The position numbers were made by a program, and so were the translations under genes. Of a DNA stretch of 39,615 nt, positions 1 to 9,566 are shown piece by piece. The notes beneath the pieces were generated by a model. It searched no databases. It worked only from the letters and a program-made list of their open reading frames with translations, and was not told where the DNA came from. Each line of letters starts with the position of its first letter. Within the stretch, counting starts at the first letter, position 1. This DNA comes from Nemertoderma westbladi. Taxonomy: Eukaryota > Xenacoelomorpha > Nemertodermatida > Nemertodermatidae. The DNA is taken from the NCBI GenBank assembly GCA_032718475.1, contig JAUCBJ010006722.1, positions 1 through 39,615 on the forward strand. Direction: 5' to 3'.

Positions 1-320
1 TGATCAATGAAAGTTTCAATGTCAAATAACAATTTCAATGTCAAGTTTACTAATTTCCAATTATATTTGTTTTGTTGCAAATTTATGTTTGTTTTATTTA
101 TTCGACCATTTCTTAACGCAGTTGTTGGTAACAGTGGTGGTCTTGGGGCCACAGCAATAAAAATAATGAACAAAAATAGGTTAACAAAAAATAAAAATAA
201 ATAATTTATTATATTTTTTCCCCAATTTTTTCCCAGTATTTTCCTGTAGAGACTGGATATTTTGGCCAAAATGTATTTCTTTTCATGCAGAGATCGTGTA
301 GTAACTGAATTTTGATAAAA
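1..320. other. AT-rich stretch without recognisable gene
   Basis: This stretch is AT-rich with short runs of A and T. I see no convincing reading frame, exon or repeat boundary. It may include decayed continuation of the hAT-like gene fragment that lies just to the right on the minus strand, but no conserved motif can be read here. Confidence 0.4.
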
Positions 321-321
321 A

Positions 322-660
322 TGTCTCAGTCTTTTCCAACAGAGCCTTGTTTTGTAGCCAAAAAAAAAATGCTGCCACCGAGGCTGAAACGCGAAATTAC
401 AGACAACCACAATACAATATTCAAGATATGACTAAACCAGTGTATGTAAGGTGCCTGATCAGCTCCCTTTTCTCTCAGGATTGCATGTCTTCCATTGATA
501 TCAGAAGACATATTAGAAGCTCCATCATATGTCTGTCCTCTTATACCATTGCGCTCCAGAAACAATGCCATGACATCAGCCACTGATCTCCCTGTGCTAC
601 TTACAGTTCACACATAACCAAGAAATTCCTCATGAATATGAATGTTTCTATCTGCAAGTC
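322..660 (-). pseudogene. hAT-family transposase-like fragment (DUF4371/ZMYM1-like)
   Basis: The minus-strand translation contains the signature GQTYDGASNMS followed by a histidine/leucine stretch (HWFSHILNIVL). These match the central block of the hAT-derived family with a DUF4371-like region (ZMYM1 and THAP-type repressor relatives), where the block reads roughly YDGASNMSG...VHCxxHxLNLVL. Upstream in the same frame an ADRNIHIHEEFLGYV stretch fits the preceding conserved segment. An in-frame TGA follows it, so the gene is broken. Its continuation lies beyond the SINE block: the residues LCVRLADR can be read across the two copies of the target-site duplication. Only about 120 residues are recognisable of a family usually longer than 500, so this is a dead remnant. 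Confidence 0.7.
647..660. repeat. Target-site duplication, left copy
   Basis: The 14-mer tatctgcaagtcta is found here (about 649-662) and again at about 1439-1452, on either side of the SINE block. It is the expected footprint of a retrotransposition into the hAT-like gene, and the hAT reading resumes across it. The exact ends are uncertain by a base or two. Confidence 0.7.
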
Positions 661-1085
661 TACAATGTAAATAAGACAATATGATAATGCTCTCCATAGC
701 GAAAAATATCAACCGGCCCTATTGGGGCTCGAACCCGGTACCTAGGTTTCAAACTTCTGGTTATCATCAGTCCGGGTGAGTGTACTGAGCTACCAGACCG
801 GATGAATATTTCGCTGTGGAGTGGGAGATCATATTTAGGCCAACTAATCACTCAAAGGAAAGTACAAGTTCGTTATTCCCGTGCTCTGCCAGAAATGGCA
901 ACCATGCCTCAAAGAATAACTATTATACAGTGTTGTAGAAACCACTGTAACCCCGTATGCCTGGCCCAGGCTGTTAATTAATAATAATAAGTGAATTGTT
1001 GTGGGGTGAGTGACGCGGTGTATTAAATATACAATGTAAATAGGACAATATGATAATGCTCTCCAAAGTGAAAAATATCGAAAAA
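661..1085 (-). mobile_element. tRNA-derived SINE, inverted copy plus extra tail piece
   Basis: Positions 661-955 are the reverse complement of about 1090-1381. Positions 975-1080 are the reverse complement of the SINE tail at about 1335-1440. Read on the minus strand, the piece has a pol III B box (GGTTCGAGCCCC, near 726-737) and an A-box-like stretch (near 787-800) at tRNA-like spacing. It therefore looks like a tRNA-derived SINE in reverse orientation, cut at its 3' end, followed by a second partial tail. Together with the forward copy to its right it makes a near-palindromic block. Confidence 0.75.
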
Positions 1086-1089
1086 CCCA

Positions 1090-1440
1090 CTGTAACGGGG
1101 TTACAGTGGTTTCTACAACACTGTATAATAGTTATTCTTTGAGGCATGGTTGCCATTTCTGGCAGAGCACGGGAATAACGAACTTGTACTTTCCTTTGAG
1201 TGATTAGTTGGCCTAAATATGATCTCCCACTCCACAGCGAAATATTCATCCGGTCTGGTAGCTCAGTACATTCACCCGGCTGATGATAACCAGAAGTTTG
1301 AAACCTAGGTACCGGGTTCGAGCCCCAATAGGGCCGGTTGATATTTTTCGCTTTGGAGAGCATTATCATATTGTCCTATTTACATTGTATATTTAATACA
1401 CCGCGTCACTCACCCCACAACAATTCACTTATTATTATTA
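1090..1440 (+). mobile_element. tRNA-derived SINE, forward copy
   Basis: This full-looking SINE has an A-box-like stretch (GGTAGCTCAGT, near 1256-1268), a perfect B box (GGTTCGAGCCCC, near 1315-1326), a tRNA-unrelated body and a short (ATT)n tail ending at 1440. The spacing between the boxes is that of a tRNA head. The tail abuts the right copy of the target-site duplication. It is a mobile repeat rather than a functional tRNA gene, because the boxes are embedded in a longer repeated unit and no acceptor stem is evident. Confidence 0.8.
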
Positions 1441-1599
1441 TCTGCAAGTCTAACACAAAGCTACATCAATCAAGTCCTGGATATGCACCTCTGCCATTAT
1501 GGCAAATAAATATCTTTGCTTCATTTGTTTTCATCATCAAGGTGCGAACAGTCTCTTTCTAAAAAACAACTTGATACAAGTTTGTCTTTTTGGGTTACA

Positions 1600-1830
1600 C
1601 CAACAAGACCAAAACAAATTCCTCACGGAATAACTGATCGTATGCACATAAGCTCTGACGGAGATGTGCTTGATCATGTATGTAGATTAGGCCTACTTCT
1701 GCTACTTGGAATCATGGGTTCAGAAGTCAGGTGAAGGAAGACTTTCAAATATGTAAGGGGAGGCATTGGTAGCATTGAAATGGGCTGTCAAGGATTTGGA
1801 AGTTGCATAAAAAATTGGAAACTTATGACA
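1600..1830 (+). pseudogene. LINE RT fragment, same family as the 5.5 kb and 18.3 kb copies
   Basis: The plus-strand DNA aligns with the segment of the LINE RT gene near 6270-6420 (and 18770-18920 on minus). Residues ITDRMHISSDGDVLDHV correspond to VSDRMSISSKDGMLEHV of the better copy, followed by a decayed leucine/glycine segment and a lysine-rich piece. It carries frameshifts and stops. It is an old, short remnant of the region downstream of the RT catalytic core. Confidence 0.65.
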
Positions 1831-1839
1831 TTACTTTCA

Positions 1840-2235
1840 TAAATTGAATGAATATCGGACACAGCCCGTCTGCTGGACTCAATGCATCTCATCATCAAAG
1901 TCATTACTAATTCATCAGCTAAGATTTTCAGGACTAACCTCACATCAGCAGTTGAGTTGATTCTCTAACACCATGGATGTGGATGAGCATGTTATTTTTT
2001 CTGACATACTGCAACAGGTTATTGTCTGCATCAGACAGACTATTATTTTCAGTAGATAATATTGTGATGTTCAATTTGAGTTCGCTTATATTTGATTGTA
2101 GTTGTGGAATACTTTCAACCTTATCTTTCTTTCATTGCATTTATTATATCTTTGGCTATAGCGTTTAGCATGGACTCAAAGCGCTTGATTTTATGGCCCA
2201 TTTTGAGACACCATTTCGTAGATAATCTGAACCTG
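1840..2235 (-). pseudogene. Possible LINE ORF1-like coiled-coil fragment
   Basis: The minus-strand reading gives a leucine/asparagine-rich coiled-coil-like segment with NNLLQYVRKNNMLIHIHGV, then residues ending in CIESSRRAV. This resembles the block around the end of the coiled coil in L1-type ORF1 proteins (roughly LEQYSRRNNxxIHG, then an IDRSHR-like motif). Several frame breaks are present. The assignment rests on motif order only and is tentative. Confidence 0.4.
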
Positions 2236-2239
2236 TAGA

Positions 2240-2730
2240 AACCGGTCAGTCAGTACTTGGTAGATGACTCTAATAATATTATTATACTATTATATCTAAA
2301 GATAATAGTATTTAAATGAGTTTTTTATATTGTTTGAAGTGATGAGTTGTTAAACTCTTTATACTATATACACTAATAAATATAGTAATATAATAATCTA
2401 AATCAAATAAATAATAATAGTAAATAATAATAATCTGTAATATACTAATCTATACTAAATTAGTTTATACTTGGATTTCATTAAATTTATAATTAAATTT
2501 TTTTTATATTTGGAATTACAATATTTTAAATATTAAATTATGGACATTGGGTTGAATTTATAATTGTTATTATTTGTCTATAATTTGGTTCTATAAATAT
2601 TATTAATGTTTCATTGTGGTTGTTATGTATATTGGGCTATTGGAAATAAATGTTGAATTATTTTCATGTCCCTTTTGCCACCAACTGAAAATTCCTTATT
2701 TTAGGCAATGGGTGTTTCTAGTACAAAATG
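2240..2730. other. Very AT-rich intronic or intergenic spacer
   Basis: The stretch is dominated by A and T with short ATA and AAT runs. I see no coding potential or repeat of note. It immediately precedes the acceptor of exon A1 and may be intron. Confidence 0.5.
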
Positions 2731-2772
2731 AATTTTAATGGTATAATTAATAATTATTTGTTCTTCTTGCAG

Positions 2773-2938
2773 AGCTCAAAGTGTCTGATGGTGGTAGTTG
2801 TTCAGCATCATCGGAACACAGTTCTGGGTATGTATGTTCTAATGCTCTCAATGATAATGGAAAGGATTGGGCTACAAAAGGACAGGGGCCTGGTTCATGG
2901 TACCAGATTGACTTTGATGGTACTAAAACAATTACAAG
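2773..2938 (+). CDS. Exon A1: F5/8 type C-like domain 1, N-terminal part
   Basis: This 166-bp exon lies between a good acceptor (ttcttcttgcag) and a donor (gttagt). It begins in phase 1, ends in phase 2 and is open throughout. It encodes the first third of a galactose-binding-like (F5/8 type C, discoidin-like) domain: LKVSDGGSCSASSEHSSG, then CSNALNDNGKDWATKGQG, then WYQIDFDGTKTITR. The W-x-Q-I-D-F motif is the family's typical strand. It has two cysteines. Unlike A2 and A3 it lacks the linker QSQDEVLPE at its start. The next exon of the same domain (B1) is 11.7 kb downstream, beyond several transposons. The domain assignment is by motif and length; ligand and function are unknown. Confidence 0.8.
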
Positions 2939-2959
2939 GTTAGTATTAGTGGTAACTTA

Positions 2960-3130
2960 AGTAAATAATAAAGGTAAGTCAAATGCACGAAGGTCGACAC
3001 CCACAAATAGAAAACGAACTAATATCTTATGAGCTTTTTCCCTCAAATAGAGGCCTTCTTCAGGTGAATATATTAGGCATTCATATAGTGAAATAGTAGA
3101 TTACATGTTCATGGGGCCTTTCCGCAGCAC
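2960..3130. repeat. Dispersed repeat shared by the A1-B1 and A3-B3 introns
   Basis: This piece matches about 20825-20965 at the same place relative to exon A. The shared parts include a gtcgacacccacaaa stretch and a cctcaaatagaggccttcttca stretch. Read on the minus strand the latter starts CTGAAGAAGG and then forms a CCTC/GAGG hairpin, which resembles the core of hammerhead-bearing retroelement ends (see findings). It shows that the introns of units 1 and 3 derive from a common ancestor. Confidence 0.6.
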
Positions 3131-4148
3131 GAGACTCAATTAAACAGATACTATTTTATGAAATTAAAATCAATTTTTTGAGTTTAGTGAACCAAACCCT
3201 ATCCTTTATCCTCCTATGACGTGGGATAGGGATGCTTCAGAGATGATTCTAAGTTTTAATTCCTCCTACCAAAGTTAGTTGATCATTATTATGAAACACA
3301 AATTTATTATTGGGCGATTCTACAACAAAAACGGTATTTAAGAAATTATACCAAACCACCAATCAATGAAAGAAGAGGGGACAGTTCCACTCCTTCAACA
3401 CCCCTTTCAATCTACACCACAAGAAAAAATGGAACGATGGAATAATTAAATAAATATTTATTAATAACCTAATATAGAATTAAAAAAACATAATACAGTG
3501 GCATTACATCAATCTTGAATCCCAAATATATAATTTGGGCTTGGGCCACCACTCTGTAACTGGTCAAGTTAAAAATGTATTCCATCGAAAGTCCCCCCAT
3601 GCACCCCTCCCCATCTGTCCCTATCCCTATTATATCAGTCAATAGGTACCGAAGTCTTTATTACCTCATGGGCGACAATGCTACCGGCAAACACCACTGG
3701 CTGGCTGGAATACTAACACTATAACTATATAATAATCCATCCGATCTGACTTCCCTTCAGCCTTTCAATTGCTTAAAATATTTTCTTTACCGGTAACCGC
3801 CTACCATTACGGGTCCAGTCTTTCCGAATATGCCACAAACATTTGGTGTGAACATAAATATGTGATGTGTCTCACAGTCACTGTATGATAACTCTGTGAC
3901 GTGTCACACAGTCACTGCTGTTCCCATGGAACCCTTCTCCATTTCAGCCTTCAAAGATGCAGTACAGCAGTATAAACGTACCGGTAGTGTAATATGTATA
4001 TATCTAGGGACAAATCCCCAAGGCCCTTCACTAATTTAGATCCCTATAGTAGAGAGAGACAGTACAACCCTTTCCCTCTACAAAATAAAAATATTTCTAT
4101 CAGTTATATAAGATTGAGTTTAACCCGTAAAGTTCAGTTAATAAGTGT
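3131..4148. other. Non-coding stretch downstream of the gypsy pol end
   Basis: No gene is recognisable. Because the minus-strand gypsy pol ends at 4149, this should include that element's 3' untranslated region and, if it survives, its 3' LTR. I compared it by eye with the region right of gag (9570-10800) and could not find a matching LTR pair. A short gtgtcacacagtcactgctgtt-like word near 3900-3920 has a relative near 7689-7713. Confidence 0.4.
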
Positions 4149-5018
4149 CTAGGTCGTGGCTGGGTAACGATGTATCAGCTGATCAAGATGGCAGTGGTGA
4201 TCTTAGCCATCCTGGTCTTCTACGGTGAAGTGGCGAGGTCCCCTGACTTCCTTGATTGTGCCTTCAATTCTTGGACCTTTCATTGCATTACCAACCTTCA
4301 GTCTGACCTTATCACTGACTTTCAACTCCAGTTCAGGAACTTTCCAATCAGGTATTGAAACCTTGTTTCGAATTCGGTCTGGCATTAATGACATCTGATT
4401 CCTAATTAGTCGACCTAGGAAGAGTTCAACATGTGAAACGTGAGTAACTGAATGAGGAGTGTAGCGGTAGGTAAAAAGAAACTCATTTATTGCATGAGTA
4501 AGATCCTTTGATTTCCACTTCCGTAGTATCCTAGTAAGTCTTCTTCATTGTTTGCACTGTCTTTTCTCCCAATCCATTTGTGGAGGGATGATAAGGGGGA
4601 GAATGTTTCTGAATAGCTCCAATTGATACTAGAAATAGTTACTAGAATTCCTCGGAGGTGAATTATGACCATTGTCGCTAACAATAATCATAGGATATCC
4701 GTAGCGTATGAACCATTGTGTTAACATAGTTATGGTCTTGCCACTATCCGTTTGGTAAGGTGCAGTTACACCAACCACCACCCATTTAGAATGGCTGTCA
4801 ACTAACACTAACAGCGCCTTTCCATTTACCTTCGGTGCATAGTCTATATGGATAACCTCCCATGGAAGTTCTGGCCAAGCCCAAGGAATGATCTCTGACT
4901 TAGCGGGATCAGGTCTCAGCTCTTGACATATCGTGTATTGCTGTGATCTATTCTCTATGTCCCAATCAATGTTGGGCCACCAACAATAACCCCTAGCCAA
5001 TTGCTCCATTCGAACCAT
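4149..5018 (-). pseudogene. gypsy integrase (broken)
   Basis: GYCWWPNIDWDIENRSQQYT belongs to the HHCC zinc-binding domain; its second C-x-x-C has lost a cysteine. HIDYAPKVNGKALLVLVDSH carries the first catalytic aspartate and IRYGYPMIIVSDNG the second, as in the retroviral integrase core. The glutamate block near 4560-4600 is frame-broken. A C-terminal segment (KVSDKVRLKVGNAMKGPRIE, 4203-4394) is the usual DNA-binding tail, and the reading ends with a stop at 4149-4151. Several frame breaks separate the parts. Confidence 0.8.
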
Positions 5019-5460
5019 TCCCAGATGATTCCTATGCAGCTCTTATTGGGGTCAAGGACTGATGAATGAAGTGAAGATAGTACCACAACTCGGTGTTGCC
5101 AAAGTATAATGTCATCCTGAAGAGTCAGTTCATAACATTTAGTAAAATACGGTTGCATTTTAATATCACTACATTTGTCATTCCAACCAGCTTTTACACT
5201 TTCTTGCACTAAATGCAGTAATTCATCCTTGGCAAATGATTCTGTTAGAACTTGAGAATTTATCAGTATACTATTAATTTGATTTGTATAAAATTGAGAT
5301 GCTGGATCGATTACATTACATTTTTCATCCTCACTGGGTAAATGGTTAAGTGCATCAGCATTTAAATGTAAACTTCCCTTTTTATAGTGAATTTTATACT
5401 GATATTGACTGAGAAGAAATGCACATTGATGAAGATGCACACTAATAGTTGGTGGGAGAG
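4955..5460 (-). pseudogene. gypsy RNase H end and integrase linker
   Basis: This is the left half of the reading interrupted by the LINE. EKEPLPPTISVHLHQCAFLL continues the RNase H domain (TDHKPL...-type segment) begun right of the LINE. YKKGSLHLNADALNHLPSED is the classical end of gypsy RNase H (HxNADALSRLP). The remaining residues form the linker to the integrase zinc-binding domain. The reading is nearly open across this segment. Confidence 0.8.
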
Positions 5461-5470
5461 GTTCCTTCTC
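5461..5470. repeat. 10-bp target-site duplication of the plus-strand LINE
   Basis: The sequence gttccttctc occurs here and again at 6900-6909, exactly bracketing the LINE. Removing the LINE and one copy restores the continuous RNase H reading of the gypsy element. Confidence 0.9.
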
Positions 5471-6899
5471 ATCATAGTAGACATGTACCGAACAACAAGA
5501 GTCCCACAAGAAATGAAAACAAATAAGTTGGTGCCAGTTCCCAAGAAGGGCAACCTAACACTCTATGGTTCTTTTCGGGGAATCTCATTGATCTCGATTG
5601 CTGCAAAGCTATACAATAGGATTCTATTAAATCGCATCAGGGATCCCATTGAGAGACTGCTCCGTGGAAATCAGAATGGGTTCCCTAAAGGTCGTGGGAC
5701 CATGGAGCCCATTTTGGCACTTAGAAGGATAGTTGAAGAATTATCAAAAAAGAAAGACAGGCATCTGGCTGTTATCTTTGTTGACTTCTTCAAGGCCTTT
5801 GATTCAGTCTCTCGCTCACGTATGTTCAGCATACTTTCATTATATGGGATTCCTGATTAAATTATTGCAGCAATCAGATCAGTATACGATGGTTCGACAA
5901 CATTTGTGTCTACTGTTGACGGTGACACAGAACCATTTGAAGTGTTATGGGGCGTCCTCCAAGGAGACACACTTGCACCATTCTTGTTCATTATTGTGGT
6001 TGACTATGTTCTACGCATGTCCTTAGATCATCATAATGATGATGGGGTGATGATAACTCCACCTACTGGCTCCAGAAGTCGAGGAAATCCTGCCAAGTAC
6101 CTAACTGATCTAGACTTTGCTGATGACTTAGGAGTACTCTCAGAATCATTAGAGGGAGTGGCTTCTCAGCTCATTAGAACATGATGCTTCTAGTGTTGGT
6201 CTTTTTATTAACTCCAGAAAGACCAAAATTTTGACAGTTAACTTTGAAAGTCCTCAGCAAGTCCCTGATCGGATGAGCATAAGCTCAAAGGATGGTATGC
6301 TTGAGCATGTGGACGACTTCCATTACCTGGGATCATGGACCCGGAAGTCAGGTGAGGACCTTGAATAGGCTTTCCAGGATTTGGAAGTCACCGAGAATTA
6401 ATCGGAAACTTTAGGTCCGATTATTTAGAGCAGCAGTAGTTCCAGTACTCCTCTACGGGAGTCCATGCTGGGCTCTAACTGCTGAGGACACCAAATCTCT
6501 GGATGGCACATTCACAAGAATGCTACGCTGGGTTCATTGTGTCAAGTACAATGTACACATCTCCAACCAGACACTATATAACATTGGAGGTGTCTCATTG
6601 GTTCCCCCAAGCTTGACACTAGAACAAAATCGCCTCCTCTTTGCAGGACATTGCTCTCGCCGTGAGGACCAGCCAGTGCATAATCTTGTACTTTGGCAGC
6701 CTCATGGAGTGAATAAGCATGGTGGACAGCCCATGACTTTCTTGAGACGCATCTTAAAGGACACTGGCCTTGAAGATGCGGATGATCTAGCAAATGTCAT
6801 GGGTGATAGGGAGTTGTGGCGGTGCAATTTTGTTGACAAGCCGGCACAGCATTCTTAAAAATGCAGTTGCAATGCAGCATGCCGATCCTAGTCCTAGTA
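5471..6899 (+). mobile_element. 5'-truncated LINE inserted in gypsy pol
   Basis: This plus-strand non-LTR retrotransposon copy ends at its right in a short (AGT)n-like tail and is flanked by a perfect 10-bp target-site duplication. It is nearly identical to the minus-strand copy at 18251-20052. RT motifs are FVDFFKAFDS (near 5780), GVLQGDTLAP (near 5955) and FADD (near 6115). Compared with the better copy it has an in-frame stop at 5858, a frameshifting deletion near 6160 and a deletion of about 30 bases near 6358. It begins inside the RT gene, so it was dead on arrival. Confidence 0.9.
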
Positions 6900-6909
6900 G
6901 TTCCTTCTC

Positions 6910-7910
6910 TCCAAATATCTGAATTAATGGATGGTGATCTCTCACAAGTGTAAACTCCACTCCATACAAATATTTGTGGAATTTATTGACACCATAAATT
7001 AACGACAATGCTTCTTTGTGCATAATTGCGTTCAGCCCTGGGCAAAACTCTATGAGCATAGGCGACTGGTTGTTCACGACCTTCATCATTAATGATTGAC
7101 AATACGACACCTAATCCTGTAGGACTTGCATCACAGGCTAGGACTAATGGTTTCATTGGGTCATAAAATGCCAGTACTGGAGCTGAAGTTAGCATTTCCT
7201 AGATTTTATTAAATGCACAGTTGGACTCAGAACACCAACAAAAATGCATATCATGATATAATAAATTGTTTAAGGGTGTGGCATTAGTTGCCAAATCTGG
7301 GCAAAACTTGCCATAATAATGGACAAGTCCTAAAAATGATCGTAATTCAGTCTTTGACCTTGGAGGTAAAGCATTTTGAACAGTGATCACTTTCTGAATA
7401 TGTCCATTTCAAGTCCACTGGCTGAAACGATTTCTTCCTTATTTAAATGCCTTATTTATATGCCTTTCCCTTATTTAAATGAGTTATATTTCTCAAGTAA
7501 GATAACACTTTAACCATAACGTTATATAGTACCTCGTCCTTCTCTGCTCCTATTAAAATATCATTCATTATTACTTTGACAACATATTTATTATTTTCAT
7601 CAAGGAACTAAAGTTAACAAATTTTCTATTGTCTGGCAAATGGCTGAGGCTGGTGCTACTCCATATGGTACACTCCTATGACGCTAAAGTCCCCATCTGT
7701 GTGACACACTCACTGCTGTTTTATGATAAAACCTTTTGTTCGTAACAATGAGATAAATCCAATTTAGTAAATACCTTACAACCAGCCAAACAAGCGAATA
7801 AGTCTTCAGCTGTAGGTTGGGGGTGTTTGTCAATAATTATTTGGGGATTCACATTCAAAGTGGACTTAAAATCGCTACATATGCCTATCTCACCGCTTGG
7901 TTTACACAAT
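6910..7910 (-). pseudogene. gypsy reverse transcriptase and RNase H, N-terminal portion
   Basis: On the minus strand, KPSGEIGICSDFKSTLN and FTKLDLSHCYEQ (near 7720-7900) are the RT fingers/palm motifs, the second being motif A with its catalytic aspartate. The usual YLDD box is represented near 7545-7575 by IMNDILIG, so a catalytic aspartate is lost. SKTELRSFLGLVHYYGKFCP (7199-7390) is the RT connection, and LVLACDASPTGLGVVLS (6983-7195) the RNase H start. Frameshifts separate these pieces. The domain continues at 5460 and leftwards, beyond the LINE insertion. Confidence 0.8.
7681..7720. repeat. Short word shared with 3895-3920
   Basis: A roughly 20-base word (tgtgacacactcactgctgtt-like) here resembles gtgtcacacagtcactgctgtt near 3900. 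It may be a small indel-associated duplication inside the gypsy element or chance; no larger unit surrounds it. Confidence 0.25.
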
Positions 7911-8214
7911 ATTTACCATAGGCGATGCCAACTCTGAAGAATCTGCTTTTTCTAAACTACCCAATTCCATGGCTTTATCTACCTTTTCACGTAAGGCGTA
8001 AGGCACAGACCATGCATGCTCTGCAAAATACTGGCTTCGCATCTTCCTGTAATTGTATGTTTACTTGGACACCTCGAATTCCATCCGAATCTGAATTAAA
8101 CAGTTTAGGATATGACGAAATCATTTCCATCCAATCCGGCGAGCGTATAATGTTTTCAATTTTATAAGATTCAGGTATATTGTGTTTCCTTATGAGTCGT
8201 GCTCGAGTACCATA

Positions 8215-9018
8215 TTAATTGAACCGATCGTAATTTATATTCACCAAACTCATTTTAGTGATGGCATTGAAGCCCAAAATCGGTTCAACTTGTTCTACAA
8301 CCTTAAAAAGAACCTTATATTCTGTTGTATTCTTAGGATTTACAACTGTTAATGTGACTTTACCTAAAGTATTTATCTTACTTACTAAACCATCATATAA
8401 ACTAATAGCAGCTGAAGGTTCAAGTTGAAAATTACCTGGCAGCATAGATTTTGGTATCAAATTACAATTTGCCCCAGTATCTAAAATAAAATTTACAGAT
8501 TTGTCTTTTATTTCCAAGGATGCATGGACACTATAACCAGGTGTGTAAATTCTACTTACATAACTTATGTCCTCATCTTCTTCACTGCTACAATCAATTG
8601 GTGGTAATGTAGAGTTTGACATGTTGTTTAGCGTAGTCTTACGTTTAACATTCTTCCTATTATTCCAAATATTGCATTGTTTCCAATTATCATTTCGTTG
8701 TTTAGGCTGGCTACCATCTTGTTTACAAACTGGACTAGCTGCAAAATGCCCTTTTTGTTTGCAAATTTGGCGAACATCCTTAAATGATGGACATAATTCA
8801 CGCTGAAATTTGTGTCCTTGATTACAAAATTTACACTTTCTCTCTTGAAACGATTTCGTTTCTGAGCTAAGGGAAGCAACCTTTTCAGTTGTTTGTTTGT
8901 TAGCTGATTCTAATAATCGCCCATTGTCAAGGGTTTTTTTCAATATTAAATCATCACCTTCCATCAGCAACCATTTACATAGCGCAGCATTATGACATTT
9001 ATATAATATTTGGTCCAA
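8215..9018 (-). pseudogene. gypsy gag zinc knuckle and aspartic protease segment
   Basis: This 267-residue open stretch carries tandem zinc-knuckle-like cysteine/histidine clusters (CKFCNQGHKFQRELC, then CKQKGHFAASPVC; the first cysteine of the second knuckle is changed). Further on it has FILDTGANCNLIPKSML, the DTG active site of a retroviral-type aspartic protease. Its end (ILGFNAITKMSLVNIN) is the usual end of the protease domain. It lies in frame order between gag and RT of the same element. It is the best-preserved part of this gypsy copy. Confidence 0.8.
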
Positions 9019-9566
9019 TATCTAATAATAATACATCTGTATTGTTGAATTCACACATTTGTGCCTGCAAACACAATCACGCAACAAAAGCATCCAATGA
9101 CTCATCTCTGGTTTGGTCTATTTGTGTAAACCTATACCATTCATATCGTGGATTTTTTCTCGGCTTAAAATATTTATTAGCATTTGCTTCGCTCGCTCAT
9201 ACTCATCCAGTTCGGCAATCAGATCTTCAATTAGGGACAGTAACAACTCCTGAATTTGTGGACCTGCAACATGTCAAAATATTGCCCGTTTATTTGAGGA
9301 TAACATCAAGGGTTCAATGCTCCCTACCATGTAACATTTGAACAAATTCATGTAACATTCCCATCAGGAGCTTGGTTTATGACCGGATCTAGAGAGAAAT
9401 TTTCAAGAGGTGGTAAATCCACAAACCGATTAGAATACATTGCCAGAGTGGAACCACTAACAGCACCTTCCACTACCAGTACCACACCCCCAGTTCTTTG
9501 TTCTAGATGAACACGATTCTCGACAAAATCATAATATTCCAGATCAATTACGGATTGTGAATGCAT
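8800..9566 (-). pseudogene. gypsy gag, N-terminal and capsid part (broken)
   Basis: The minus frame starting near 9566 gives an acidic N-terminus leading into LPPLENFSLDP, which resembles the start of metazoan gypsy Gag proteins. Across frame breaks, the stretch near 9240-9000 gives DESLDAFVA, then LCLQAQMCEFNN. This matches the conserved end of the Gag capsid in this group (DESVDQFVTRLRQLAQTCEF type). Stops and frameshifts between 9020 and 9350 show that it is dead. Confidence 0.65.

Larger units (their letters stand above)
4149..9566 (-). mobile_element. Degenerate Ty3/gypsy LTR retrotransposon, split by a LINE
   Basis: Reading leftwards on the minus strand, the order is gag (9566 to about 8800), CCHC zinc knuckles, DTG protease, RT, RNase H and integrase with an HHCC-like and a DDE segment. 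This is the Ty3/gypsy (Metaviridae-type) order. Pol ends with a stop at 4149-4151. The element carries many stops and frameshifts and is interrupted within the RNase H domain by a plus-strand LINE (5471-6899). LTRs were not recognised on either side. It occupies about half of the intron between exons A1 and B1 and is oriented opposite to the host gene. Confidence 0.88.

Noticed and set aside
1245-1330. A functional tRNA gene (A and B boxes at proper spacing)
   Set aside because: The boxes are part of a longer repeated unit with a tail and target-site duplication, and no paired acceptor stem is evident; it is a SINE head.
974-1369. 131-codon minus-strand open frame
   Set aside because: It lies wholly in the inverted SINE block and shares peptides with its mirror copy; it is a shadow of non-coding repeats.
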